Shown one piece after another: positions 1-9,479 of a stretch of 40,115 bases of DNA. The translations under genes and the position numbers were made by a program. Where the stretch lies: NCBI GenBank assembly GCA_032718475.1, contig JAUCBJ010002025.1, positions 1-40,115 of the forward strand, written 5' to 3'. Origin of the DNA: Nemertoderma westbladi (lineage: Eukaryota; Xenacoelomorpha; Nemertodermatida; Nemertodermatidae). Positions within the stretch are counted from its first letter, which is position 1. Every line of letters begins with the position of its first letter. The notes beneath the pieces are model-generated. The model was not told the origin of the DNA. It searched no databases and saw nothing but the letters and a program-made list of their open reading frames with translations.

Positions 1-1856
1 GTCTCTCGGGCAGTTCTACGGGGCACAGGTAGCTTAGTGCTATGTAGAGGGAATTTATAGGTAGTCTCAGGGAGCACAGGTATGTCTATCACCGAAGGGG
101 TGATTTCAAGAACAGACCTACTTATTTCAGGCTCATCTACTATAGTAGGGAGTCTTTCTATTTTAATTATTTGGTCTGTGGGCTCTGTACTACCTAAGTT
201 GGTGTTATTTAGTTGCCTTCTAACAGCTGGAGGCAAATCAGGCAATTTCTGACGGTGGAATGTTCTTTTATGTCTGCTTAGGCGAGATCGATTTCTTCCA
301 CCTTCAGTGTCGGTGGTATCGCCTTCCTCAGATGATGTATACCCCTGTCTCTTGGGAGTAGATCGACTCATCATCTGCATATTGCTCGCTGTTAACTGTT
401 TATTGAAGTTGTCTTGCTTCTCTTGAAGAATTTCCAACTCTAGTTGGGTTGCCTCTTCAGATGCCCTCCGTTCGGCTTCTACCACTGCCTCTGCTGTTGC
501 CAATGCCGCTTTTCTTTCCGCTTCGGCCTCTGCCACTGCCGATGCCGCTTTCCTCTCCGCTTCGGCCTCTGCCACTGCCACTGCCACTGCCGCTTTTCTT
601 TCCGCTTCTGCCGCTGCTACTGCTGCTGCCGCTTTTCTTTCCGCTTCTGCCTCTGCCACTGCTGCTGCCACTGCCGCTGTCTTTCTATCTTCTATACGTT
701 TTTTCTTTACTTGTTCTTCTCGTTCTCTAGCGATGCGGAGTTGTTCATCGAATTTAGCTTGGTTCGCCGCTAACCTATCCACATCAATTGCATCCAACAC
801 ACGCTGGGCTCCTTCACTATTAGGGCTAAGCCCATCTAGTCTTCTCCGCAACTCTTCATCACCTACGAAACGCTGATAGTCTGACAGATAGATGTCAATG
901 GCATCCCTCTTATGCGGTTTTTCTGCCGTCGCTTCACTTTCCACTTGGGAAAAAGTAGCGTCTGTTGATTCTCCATGGGTTGAGCGCTCCTCCAACTGAG
1001 CTTTCCACTGAGCTGCTCCTTGAACCTGGCGACTCACCCGTTGAAACCAAGTCTTCACGGCAACTTGCAACGACGTGTCTTGTCTTCTTTTAGAAGCCTC
1101 CTCAAAGGCGGATAAGATTAGCCTAATCCGCAGAACTCTTTCTCTAACTTGATAAAGCAGCGATCCCTGCTCTTGAGGTCCTTGAGGTTGTTGAAACAGT
1201 TGTCTCTCTACTCGCTCCATAGAGCTGAAGAATCCCTGTGCGTATCCGGCTGCGGACCTCTTCCATACAGCTGGATCGATGGTTTCCTTGGCTACTCCCA
1301 TCCGGTGTATGTCTTCCCAGGCAGCTTCTGATAAATCAAACGGGAGTCCGGGTCCGGGGAAGTTCCATTGCGACTCGACAATAGACTTCAGTTCTTCACT
1401 AGTGTATCCCGCGTAGTTATCTCTAGTTGACCGTTGACTTCTCGCCCAATCAATCTGGTGTTCTTCCACCGCGATCAATAACCCAGCGAGCACGGCTGCA
1501 GGAAGGATGAGAAGGGGATCCGTATAAACCGCATCCGTCATCTCTGCTCCGCTCTCGGGTGTCAGCTCTACAGTATCCTCACTACTGGAGCTGCTGGGCC
1601 GCTGAGGAATAAGTTCTTGACTAGCGGGTTGTTGCTGTTCCGCTGCCTTTTGGTCCCGCTTGACCTGAGCTCGAGTGCCTATGATAGACCTACGATGTTG
1701 GACCAGCCTAGGTTCTGTTATTACTACTGGAGGGATGACCTTCCTCACAGTGGGAGGTGAACTAGATTTACGACCAGACGGTTGTACGTCTCTATCTGAG
1801 TCGCAGATAGTTACATCTAATAAACTGTCTGACAGGTTCTGCTTAGTATCAGACAT
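1..1856 (-). CDS. Gag N-terminal part of BEL/Pao element D2 (runs off the left edge)
   Basis: The frame reads on the minus strand from the ATG at 1856-1854 (MSDTKQNLSDSL...) down to base 3. The stretches I translated contain no stop. It matches residue by residue the first roughly 600 residues of the D gag at 32126-35125, and the start ATG lies at the same point of the conserved leader. It contains the shared block around EESQWNFPGPGLP/DIHRMGV/AVWKRSAAGY, then a long Ala/Glu/Lys/Arg coiled coil (about 450-770) in which an AEAEAERKAA-type motif is repeated more often than in D. A Ser/Thr/Pro-rich linker follows. The capsid-like DUF1759 region and pol would lie beyond base 1. Gag should form the particle that packages element RNA. 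The family is inferred from D, because no pol of this copy is visible. Confidence 0.85.
   Translation of the reverse strand, partial: MSDTKQNLSDSLLDVTICDSDRDVQPSGRKSSSPPTVRKVIPPVVITEPRLVQHRRSIIGTRAQVKRDQKAAEQQQPASQELIPQRPSSSSSEDTVELTPESGAEMTDAVYTDPLLILPAAVLAGLLIAVEEHQIDWARSQRSTRDNYAGYTSEELKSIVESQWNFPGPGLPFDLSEAAWEDIHRMGVAKETIDPAVWKRSAAGYAQGFFSSMERVERQLFQQPQGPQEQGSLLYQVRERVLRIRLILSAFEEASKRRQDTSLQVAVKTWFQRVSRQVQGAAQWKAQLEERSTHGESTDATFSQVESEATAEKPHKRDAIDIYLSDYQRFVGDEELRRRLDGLSPNSEGAQRVLDAIDVDRLAANQAKFDEQLRIAREREEQVKKKRIEDRKTAAVAAAVAEAEAERKAAAAVAAAEAERKAAVAVAVAEAEAERKAASAVAEAEAERKAALATAEAVVEAERRASEEATQLELEILQEKQDNFNKQLTASNMQMMSRSTPKRQGYTSSEEGDTTDTEGGRNRSRLSRHKRTFHRQKLPDLPPAVRRQLNNTNLGSTEPTDQIIKIERLPTIVDEPEISRSVLEITPSVIDIPVLPETTYKFPLHSTKLPVPRRTARE
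450..770 (-). repeat. Ala/Glu-rich coiled-coil repeat in D2 gag
   Basis: GC-rich near-repeats (plus-strand view: runs of gccgcttttctttccgcttc followed by gcctctgccactgcc) encode alternating AEAEAERKAA-like units on the minus strand. There are more units than in the homologous stretch of D (about 33290-33450), so the array expands or contracts between copies. The Cys/Phe-rich plus-strand frames over this interval are antisense shadows. Confidence 0.75.
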
Positions 1857-1939
1857 GACTATGTATACCGTTGAATGTCTACTGCTGTATTACAGTCTGA
1901 GTAAGTCTAGTAACTCAGTATTACCTGTTAGCCTAGTAA

Positions 1940-2240
1940 TTAATTACCGGTACTGCTACTCAGTGTAGCGTGATATATATAATATATTAGAATACCGGTA
2001 TACTTATAGTATATATAACTATATAAGTATTATTACAGACTAGGTTTATCACAGAATACCGGTATAATTTTAGCACAAATGTATATAAATATATAATAGG
2101 CCTATCGGAATACCGGTATACAGCTTACAGTTTGTAGGATATATAATTCTGAAATAGAATTAATTACAAGTACCGGTATAATTCCAGCCTAGATTTATAG
2201 AAATAAAGATAATAGGCCTATCGTAAATACCGGTATATCA
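1940..2240 (-). promoter_or_regulatory. TACCGGTA palindrome array upstream of D2 gag
   Basis: Six TACCGGTA or near-identical palindromes recur every 48-63 bp in AT-rich sequence just upstream of the gag ATG. The corresponding place in element D (31738-31990) has the same arrangement. Conserved spacing in two copies suggests a repeated binding site or a tandemly duplicated leader module. The function is unknown. Confidence 0.6.
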
Positions 2241-2778
2241 ATTATTTCAAATAATTGAATTTCTGTTACTTTAGGTTACTTGGTTACGTTACTTACTTTA
2301 TTACCGTTATTTGAGCAGTAATCCAACTTATATTGAGGCCTAATGGTTGTATGGTAGGCCTACGATTTATAAATCGTTAGATTTGATTTATAATATATAT
2401 ATACCCGTTTTAATGGGTTTTGTCAATGTTTGAAATAAATGTTATTATTTCTGGGGAGTAATCACTACACAAAGCGGTGCGCTTTCAGTGAAGTGTTACG
2501 TACAGGACACTAAAACAAATAATACTAATTTACCTAAGTTACTTAATACTACAAATTACGTACAATTTGGGTTGAGATTACAATCTCTAAATAAACACAA
2601 AATTTTACAAAACACAAATACGAATTTTTAGGGTAATTTTACAAGAAGTCTACAAACCAGCCTAACAAAGGGTTAGAAAACTGATTATTACAGCGGACAG
2701 GGTACTACGGTATTTGAAATAATAAGTAGTAGTAAATACACTGCGTTGTCTAGATAGGAAAATACCACCGCCTGACGA

Positions 2779-2800
2779 CCTATAGCCGTATCGCTATAGG
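2779..2800 (-). promoter_or_regulatory. Conserved leader hairpin (D2 copy)
   Basis: CCTATAGC (2779-2786) and GCTATAGG (2793-2800) form a perfect 8-bp stem with a 6-nt loop. In the element-sense strand the loop reads GATACG. The D copy (31173-31194) has the same loop and one stem pair changed from G-C to G-U, so pairing is retained. Confidence 0.5.
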
Positions 2801-3270
2801 TTCTACGTTATGTATCACGGAGTGTTCCTACCTAGAAGTTAATAGAGCTAATCGAATGTGCCTATCAACCACTTTACAACACAGATATAATGCCTACAAT
2901 AATTACTTCGGAAAGCACTGTACACTAAACCCTAAATTAGGTACGAGTACTTGTACAACAGATAATCAGTAGTTAAATATACTTGAACAGCTAAAAGAAC
3001 CACGGCATCTGCTGGAGTGACCGATGCACAAAATCACCAGTCTTTACCTACGCCGAGCAGCCCGTGTAGTACCGGGGTTAATTTAACTATAGCGGTATGT
3101 ATAACAAACACAATTACTGTAGGAACAAACTTGGGGACTTGAATGTTGCGAATAATCGCATAAACTCTGAATAATAAATATTACGCTACGCGTACAAACT
3201 ACTCAAACAAAATACAGACCGAACACTGACAGACTACTATCAAGCCTAAACAAACTACGGTATATGCAGA

Positions 3271-3760
3271 CTCCGAAATGATTAGGGAGTATGCGCTCTA
3301 ACCCAGTAGTGCGACTTATTCTTTAGTTGGGGGTTTACCTTACAGCGTTGCTGCCCCTACTTCCTAACCGTACTTAATCGGACAGATGATCTACACACGC
3401 GGCAATCCGTTCAGACCTAATAACAGCCAGACAACTATCCAGCCTACAAATTATCTAAATAAAATTATACGCTACCCGTACAGACTTACACAAACAAAGT
3501 ACAGACTAAACGATGGCAGACCACTCTCAAGCCTAAATGAACCACAGGACATGCAGACTCCGAAATGATTAGGGAGTATGCGCTCTAACCCAGTAGTGCG
3601 ACTTATTCTTTAGTTGGGGGATTACCTTACAGCGTTGGCTGCCCCTACTTCCTAACCGTACTTAATCGGACAAGTGCTCTACACACACTGCAATCCGTTC
3701 AGACTTAACAGCAATCAGACAACAGCTCAGCCTACAAATTGTCTGTACAATCTGATCAGG
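3271..3760 (-). repeat. Tandem direct repeat, period about 287 bp, in D2 leader
   Basis: The block beginning ctccgaaatgattagggag at 3271 begins again at 3558 and stays similar to about 3760. Each unit holds the near-identical core ccagtagtgcgacttattc. The D leader carries an equivalent pair with starts 289 bp apart (30302 and 30591), so the duplication is a family trait and not a local event. Confidence 0.8.
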
Positions 3761-3974
3761 TTTACACGCCTTCTGTTCAATACTGGCCTACAAACAAATA
3801 AAACTTGACAGAAATAAGTAAAAATCTCAATAAAAACCAGGGCTGCAGTCCCTGATTAATTATTAAGGCCTACTGGTATATAACAATCAAAATCGAATAA
3901 TACTGCTGTAGGTACCGGTCCGGATGATCAGGCAGTCAGGCCTACTGGTTACCGGTCGACCGGTACTTTCGACT

Positions 3975-3993
3975 TTATTGCTTACTGCAATAA
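3975..3993 (-). promoter_or_regulatory. Hairpin in the primer-binding region of D2
   Basis: TTATTGC (3975-3981) and GCAATAA (3987-3993) form a 7-bp stem with a 5-nt loop, 18 nt inside the LTR edge. The D copy (29879-29897) is identical in stem and loop and lies 16 nt from its LTR. The primer-binding site of an LTR element is expected here, yet no TGG-initiated tRNA complement is visible directly after the LTR. Confidence 0.5.
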
Positions 3994-4011
3994 AGAAGCT
4001 ATATCCTTTAA

Positions 4012-5246
4012 TGTTCGCGCTTTCAGACCTTTGGCAGTTTAACCCACCAAATTAGAGATGTCTTCTAGATATTAAATCTGCTTTTAGTCTATGACAAGTA
4101 TTTGATTCACTACACTAGTCGAAACCAATCCGTGCGCGACCATTCACCCGCTGGATATTCCCGGGAGATTGGGTTCGACGGTTTAATTTTTATTGCTATG
4201 TAAGCCTAATGTATTATTCGACTGACAGTATTATATAATCTCTGACAATATTATTCACCTTCGGTAATATTAACAGTTCCTTTAGGACGTGGCGCTTTAT
4301 CTATATAAACAGAGTTATGACTTAAACTACTCACAACGATATGGCTTAATTATAATTCACATATATGGCGCATTCTTTAGGAATTGCTTCTTTAACAGAC
4401 TCACTCATACACAATGCTGCACAATACTGCACACTAATCTGCCAATCTTCACTGATTTTAGTCACATATAAAAGGAACACAGGCTGACTCATGTAGGGTC
4501 TATCAAATAACATTGGATTCACTTCAAACCACTTTAACATAAGTCACAATCGTTATTGGTAACCTTTCTCTCTTACCTTCGGTATATCAAGAATATTGGG
4601 TTTCGGGGTGATTTATCGTTATTCCAAATATAATAATTCATCAACCATATTATGAAGAAATGACAGTAAATAGCAGTATAACACAACAACTGAACACTGA
4701 TTGTTATGAGTTTGCAATGTTTCAGCAGTCAGGATGTATGATAAGTTATCAGTAGTCATTAGATGCGTTAAAGGATATATGCCCTTTATAATTAAACCTA
4801 CTAGTGTACGACTAAAAAGCAGTACAGCACAAAATACTTTCAAGCCGTTCTTTCTTTGGCTCAAGACTGAATGTAAACACTGCACATAGGCATTGCGTCA
4901 TTTCTCGGAAATTTTCTGTACAAGGAGCCACAAAAACGCTCTCATTGGCTGACTGAACTGAGAGACGCCGTAGAACAAAGGAAATCAACACGTATGAATG
5001 TCAGCTGTTAACCGTAGTCATAGTAACTACTGTTCAAGAGTAGCTATCACCCCTTTGCGTCACGAATTGCCATAGAACCACAAAATATGCCTTTCACAGT
5101 ACACATACGGAGGAAATAGGTCTTAGATCCTCTAAAAACACCGATACAGCAATAATACGGTCTCTTACACTTATTAAATCAACTACAGAGTATTTTAATG
5201 TAAAAGATAATAAAAATAACGGGGCAATTCAGCAAAGGCTTTTACA
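4012..5246 (-). repeat. 5' LTR of BEL/Pao element D2, about 1.24 kb
   Basis: On the minus strand it begins TGTAAAAGCC at 5246 and ends ..GCGAACA at 4012. The other two copies (23686-24878 minus and 28647-29862 plus) start and stop at the same points, which defines the LTR. It carries the invariant block CCTTTAGGACGTGGCGC (4279-4295), the ggcgcattctttagga block near 4370, the cacccgctggatat block near 4147, and an AATAAA polyadenylation signal in element sense (4189-4194). The flanking bases 5247-5251 (AGTCG in element sense) are the expected target duplication; its partner lies outside the window. Confidence 0.85.
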
Positions 5247-5614
5247 CGACTCTCGATGTGCTCCTTTGAATATTCCACCCTCTCTATGACATAGTGGAGC
5301 AGCCTGCCAATCGCTTTATCCACCAATGGCGTCCCACTAATCATTACTTTTGTTACCCATTTCCCATTCCATCCCAGTCTCTCACCAAACTGATGGCGCC
5401 TTGGTAATGCTCAATAAGGTAAGAGATAACTAATTCTACCTTAATCAGTGTTAAAATCTGAGATGGCCTACTGCTTTCTTCCTTATTCACATTACTCTAG
5501 GCCATGTGTTACCCCAGTCTCCAGCTTCCATCCGCAACATCAACACCCATTTGACTGATCCCGTTGATCCAGCCTCCCACAGTACACTCTATCTATGGGG
5601 TGGTGCATTAGTAC
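5247..5614 (-). pseudogene. Unassigned tail of the B'' relic
   Basis: This stretch lies between the D2 LTR insertion and the recognisable RNase H remnant of B''. Minus-strand frames are short. One near 5250-5330 reads PLVDKAIGRLLHYVIERVEYSKEH-like residues with no clear match that I can name. It sits where the end of RNase H and the start of integrase should be, but I see no HHCC or DDE motif. Confidence 0.3.
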
Positions 5615-7260
5615 TTATGGTCCCATTAACCCGGCATCGTATGTAATTGCGTACTCATACAATCCTAAATGTGGTACTATGTTCCCTTCTAATCCTAAAT
5701 GTGGTACTATATACCCTTCTAATCCTAAAAAATAGTACGTATTATGTACTATCATTGGTCCCATTGACCCGGCGTTAGTGCATATGGTCCCATTCTCATT
5801 ATGCAGCCACCCTAGTATGACCAAGGAATCCGTCCAATAGTGTGTCTCCACTATACTTGGTATCGTATCCACCAAATATGCTGTTGCTCTCGATCCCAAT
5901 CTCACAGCCGTTAGTTCTAGTTTTGATACTCATGCTGAATCTGGTGGTGTTTGACCTCGCTTTGCTAAACGCTAGTCTGGGATTATGAGTCTCCTTTCGC
6001 TGCACTAAATAAAGCGCTGCACCATATGCTTCCAGGGATGCATTGGAGAATATATGTAATTCTAACTCAGTCATGTCTCCATCCGGGAAGTATACCCGTG
6101 GTATACTATAAGTTCCCATATCTTCCAAGCTCCCCGTCTATTTCTCCCATTGTTTACTTATCTCTATTGGAACCTCCGCATCCCAATCATCCTTGAGCTT
6201 GTAAACCTTCTTAAGTATTTGTTTCCCTGTAACTAGTAAAGGGGATGCTAGCCCTAGCGGATTGTAGATCCTCGCTATGTACAACACATAGCCCCTCTTC
6301 GTATCGTTCCCTGCACCCTCCTGACTTAGCTGGTATTGCAACTCGTCCTTCTCTCGATTCCACACAATCCCCAGAGGTTTCTGCTGTGATTCTACTCTTT
6401 TATCCACCATAATTTGCTCTTTCACGGTCATTGGTTTATCCAATTTCACTTCCGGCTGTTTGTCCTCTATGGCTTCCACGAATTCTTTGGAATTCGACTG
6501 GAACTTCATCAAGTTGAATCCTGATTTCCTCAGGAAGTCGCGAACTTCGCGGCCCATCTCGACGATCCCCAACGGAGTTCCCTGAACCCATCCAATTATC
6601 TATGTAGAATCCATATCGAATCATATCGATCGCCTCCTTACTATACTCTGTTTCCTTACCCTTGACCGTGTCTCTCACCACCGTGGTTGTGCTGATCGAA
6701 GACGATTTCGCCCCCATGTTCTGGATGACCATCTTGACATCGGTATGATTGATGTTCGTTATCACCATCATACCATAGGAAGCGCTGACTATCACTATCC
6801 TCTTCTGTTACTTGGACTTGGTTAAATATCCCTTCAATATCACATGTGAAGGCATGTTTCCCACTCCTGAATCGCAACAAGACTTCAATTCCTGAGTTGT
6901 ATATATGGGGCCCTCTAACAGATAGTCGTTGAGACACTTCCCATTTGTCTGAGTGGAAGCATCTACTACCATTCTTAGGTTGCCCTTCTTGGGATCCAGG
7001 ACCATATGAAGTGGCTGATAATACATTATATCGGTGTCTGGTTGGTCTACTGGTAGTTCCATGGCCTACCCCCGATCTACATACTTCTTCAATGTTTTGT
7101 GTATCTCGTCGTTTTTCTCCAGACTCTGTTTAAGCGTTTGCTTTAATTTCTGGAGTCTTATCTCGACCATCCGCATATTGTTCGGCGGGGGCAATTTTGG
7201 TTCTTTCCACACCATGCCTATGGTGTATTGGGCCACGGAGTGTCCATCCGAATGGCGTTA
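5615..7260 (-). pseudogene. Reverse transcriptase and RNase H of the B'' relic (broken)
   Basis: Several minus-strand frames together cover a BEL/Pao pol. The RT entry block MVVDASTQTNGKCLNDYLLEGP is near 6900-7000. GIEVLLRFRSGKHAFTCDIEGIFNQV (motif A, D in CDIEG) falls at about 6830-6900. The active-site region reads FYIDNW (about 6590-6610) where BEL/Pao proteins have FY(V/I)DD, so the second catalytic Asp is Asn. The connection region IYNPLGLASPLLVTGKQIL lies at 6210-6260 and an RNase H-like ELHIFSNASLEAYGA at about 6000-6060, again with Asp to Asn. Frame changes occur between 7062/6937, 6937/6795, 6795/6572 and 6128/5905. The plus-strand copy at 17540-18058 is the closest relative. This copy is dead: both catalytic residues and the frame are damaged. 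Confidence 0.8.
5660..5730 (-). repeat. Short tandem repeat, 30-bp unit, in the B'' RNase H remnant
   Basis: tcctaaatgtggtactat plus an intervening segment recurs at a period of about 30 bp, two and a half times, encoding GLEGYIVPHL/GLEGNIVPHL on the minus strand. A tggtcccatt(a/g)acccggc motif also occurs on either side (about 5618 and 5757). These duplications are absent from the homologous BEL/Pao frame and reflect decay. Confidence 0.6.
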
Positions 7261-7735
7261 GGTTAGCCACCGGGTCTCACTCCCTATCATCGCCAAAGAT
7301 GGTTTTTTGTCTCTCATGGACTGTCAGGCAGTCCATGCCAACAATAAGAGAAATCTTTGGGACATCGAGTTCAGGCGTCGAGAAATCGATACAGTCCAGG
7401 TACCAGTATTGTTCGGTTTCGATGTTAGTTGGTCGCCTGGCATTGATGTTAATCGACTCCATGATCTGAATGGGCTCTATGGTAGCTCCATAGTTGCATC
7501 CTGGTGTTATGGCTCCTATCTGACACCTTCCTGTCCTCATTGGCATGACCTCGACTTTGGTCGATATTGTGGTCACCGCCATTTTACTCGGCTTGGTCTT
7601 GGGTTAGCGTAAATGCTGCCCCACTGTCGATCAACATTATTGTTGTTATCGACCACCCCTTCTCTCCTATCATCCTTACTGGTACGACCCCAAGCAGTAC
7701 TGTTCCTCTCCTCCTAAAATCTGCAGTGCTTGTTG
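7261..7735 (-). pseudogene. Aspartic protease (DUF1758-type) of the B'' relic
   Basis: The minus-strand frame at 7844-7584 reads RRGTVLLGVVPVRMIGE...IMLIDSGAAFTL, with the retroviral-type DSGA active site near 7610-7630. The next frame (7582-7277) continues MAVTTISTKVEVMPMRTGRC...SLIVGMDCLTVHERQKTIFGDD. Both match the plus-strand B protease at about 16950-17430 almost residue for residue, including the ININARRPTNIE block. The frame break between them lies at 7582-7584. It would cut Gag-Pol polyprotein if it were intact. Confidence 0.8.
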
Positions 7736-7739
7736 CCAT

Positions 7740-8057
7740 ACTACTACTAGGATCGGCATGCTGCATTGCAGCTACATTTTTAAGAATGCTGTGCCGGCTT
7801 GTCATCAAAATTGCACTGCCACAACTCCCTATCACCCATGACATTTGCTAGATCATCTGCATCTTTAAGGCCAGTGTCCTTTAAGATGCGTCTCAAGAAA
7901 GTCATGGGCTGTCCACCATGCTTATTCACTCCATGAGGCTGCCAAAGTACAAGATTATGCACTGGCTGGTCCTCACGGCGAAAGCAATGTCCTGCAAAGC
8001 GGAGGCGATTTTGTTCTAGTGTCAAGCTTGGGGGAACCAATGAGACACCTCCAATGT
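7740..8057 (-). mobile_element. LINE 3'-end fragment (copy 3), 5'-truncated
   Basis: About 318 bp in reverse orientation match the last part of the LINE copies at 16130-16433 and 21170-21503, ending in the same cgatcctagtagtag tail. The C-terminal residues SLTLEQNRLRFAGHCFRREDQPVHN..., up to the stop, are readable. It interrupts the B'' protease frame and is flanked by GTTGCCAT at 7732-7739 and 8056-8063, a target-site duplication typical of target-primed reverse transcription. Confidence 0.85.
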
Positions 8058-8063
8058 TGCCAT

Positions 8064-8175
8064 GGTCTGGCCTCCTGTTTCAGCGTACTTTGGCGGATGT
8101 TCTCGCCACCTATCCTTCCTATGTCCTCCTACCGCATATCTGTGGCATAGTCCAAACCTCCCAATATAAGCTAGT
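8064..8175 (-). pseudogene. Zinc-knuckle remnant of B'' gag
   Basis: The minus strand between the two LINE fragments aligns with 16820-16945 of element B, which encodes the CSRCVMSGHRANQC knuckle. Here the frame gives CHRYAVGGHRKDRW-like residues, so two of the zinc ligands are lost. The Lys-rich linker that precedes the knuckle in B is missing, pointing to a deletion next to the short LINE fragment. Confidence 0.55.
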
Positions 8176-8218
8176 CTACTACTAGGATCGGCATGCTGCA
8201 TTGCAGCTACATTTTTAA
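8176..8218 (-). mobile_element. Minimal LINE 3' terminus (copy 4), about 43 bp
   Basis: The reverse complement reads taaaaatgtagctgcaatgc, then agcatgccgatcctagtag, which is exactly the terminal sequence of the LINE copies including the TAG tail. It sits directly after the gag residues LITDPVYSATALLQRY. In element B the full LINE copy 1 lies after the homologous LITYPVYSETA, so the position is shared. Confidence 0.75.
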
Positions 8219-8780
8219 TGTATCGCTGTAGTAGCGCTGTAGCGCTGTATACTGGATCCGTGATCAATTTTGCCTCATAGTTAAGGAAGTTCGACATTTC
8301 TTCCAACTCTTTCTCTCCAACTCCAACTCTTTCTTCTTTTCTCGAGTGGAGAAAGCGATCTTTCTCCTTTTATTCCTTAACCATATCGGTAGTGCCTGCA
8401 ATATTTTTGTGATGTTGTTTCAAGCACTAAGTTCGTACGGTGACTCTAGCATCTTTAAAACTATCAATGCCTTCTCTATTCTGGTGGCAAAGGCTTTGAT
8501 ACTGACAGGGTTATCCGCGAGTCCGCCTGATGTTCCCCTTAAGGTTTGTTGGATGATCTTCGCCGGAAGGCCAAATTCCCTATCCAGGGCTCTCCACACT
8601 GCTGTAAAACCTCCTTTGATACCCTGGTATTGCCTTACAATATCATATGCTGGCCCCCCTGTATAAACTTGTAAATACTTAAGGCACTCCGTCTGTGTCA
8701 TATTTTTCGTAAGTATTTCATTACCATACATCCTCCGGAACTGCAGATATTCCTCCGGTTTTATAGTCATACTGGTATGC
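8219..8780 (-). pseudogene. Capsid-like DUF1759 region of B'' gag
   Basis: The minus-strand frame 8770-8420 reads IKPEEYLQFRRMYGNEILTKNMTQTECLKYLQVYTGGPAYDIVRQY...FGLPAKIIQQTLRG, followed by NYEAKLITDPVYS in another frame near 8230-8290. This is the DUF1759 Gag domain of BEL/Pao elements and matches 13056-13580 of element B at high identity. A stop or frame change near 8415 breaks it. Confidence 0.8.
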
Positions 8781-9312
8781 GGGTACCTATATAGGTGTAG
8801 CAGGTTTTGGCCTACTCAACGGTATGTAAGCCGCAACTTCCGGATCTAATACCGGCATTTGCGCTACCCTATCCCCTACACTATCTCTCCCAGCATGGGC
8901 TATAGCATGTTCAGTACGGCCTACAGTATGTCCTGCAGTCTGAATGTGGTTCTTCCGGACCGAAGTTTAATCTTATCGAATATTCTGAGAACTCATCCCC
9001 GCGACTACCATATCGTCGATCGGCAGTTACATTCTGACGGGAAGTTTCCCTTCGATCCCTTCTTCTTATCTCGGTATATTCTATACCCCTCTCCCGGTGT
9101 ATAATATACATTGCCAGGCTGTATTCCTTCGGGGCGACGGCAATCTTCCAAAGTACAACCCCACCGGTTCTCTCCCTCCATTCAACTATTGATGGTTATA
9201 TGCTGTCCATCCTATCTCGAAACCTCTTGTTACCTGTAGCAACGTTTTCTCGCTTATCCCTCTCGCCCCCATTGTGTCGTTCACTCCCGGCGTTATATCT
9301 ACATTCATGAGA
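8781..9312 (-). pseudogene. Gag linker region of B'', truncated upstream
   Basis: Minus-strand reading matches 12080-12620 of element B: the RGDRRETSRQNVTADRRYGSRGDEFSEY segment at 8950-9100 equals RGDRRETSRRDIPADRDYGSCGEDYS. Several stops and frame changes are present. The match ends at 9312, where the LTR of element B begins, so the gag N-terminus of this relic is missing here. A related N-terminus in the same orientation lies at 21504-22144. Confidence 0.7.
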
Positions 9313-9479
9313 TTGGTTGATTGCCAATCAACCTCGTGTCACCCCCAATAAACGGGGACAACAAACCCCAAAGGGCCGCACACAGAGGGAGGTTACTACA
9401 TCCTTTTCCATCAAACGGTGCGGCTTTTTGACGCGTAAATAAACTCAATCTCGGTCGGGATCCTCCGATCCCGTCACAG
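9313..9479 (+). repeat. 5' LTR of element B, 5'-truncated
   Basis: Bases 9315-9394 repeat 19684-19766 with about one mismatch, including the ggttgattgccaatcaacc inverted repeat and an AATAAA in cccaataaacgggg. The 3' LTR copy starts 75 bp earlier at 19607, so this 5' copy lacks its U3 start. The segment ends around gatcccgtca near 9476. A similar ggatcc..gatcccgtca hairpin ends the LTR of B' at 22217-22250. No TGG primer-binding site is evident just downstream. Confidence 0.7.

Larger units (their letters stand above)
1857..4011 (-). other. Long untranslated leader of element D2 (between 5' LTR and gag)
   Basis: There is no credible ORF here. In reverse complement the whole interval aligns with 29863-32125, the leader of D. 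Near gag it carries a series of the palindrome TACCGGTA or close variants (about 1945, 1993, 2056, 2112, 2170, 2227). It also has a conserved hairpin at 2779-2800, a direct repeat of about 287 bp (3271-3760), and near the LTR a GC-rich patch with ACCGGT sites (3915-3975) and a 7-bp-stem hairpin (3975-3993). A leader of about 2.15 kb is unusually long for a BEL/Pao element. It may hold packaging or translation signals, but that is inference. Confidence 0.75.

Noticed and set aside
444-773. Cys/Phe-rich plus-strand ORFs at the left end
   Set aside because: They are antisense to the Ala/Glu repeat of D2 gag, which is homologous to D gag.
4289-4885. Small ORFs inside the LTRs at 4289-4885 and 24222-24920
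   Set aside because: They are not conserved in frame among the three LTR copies.
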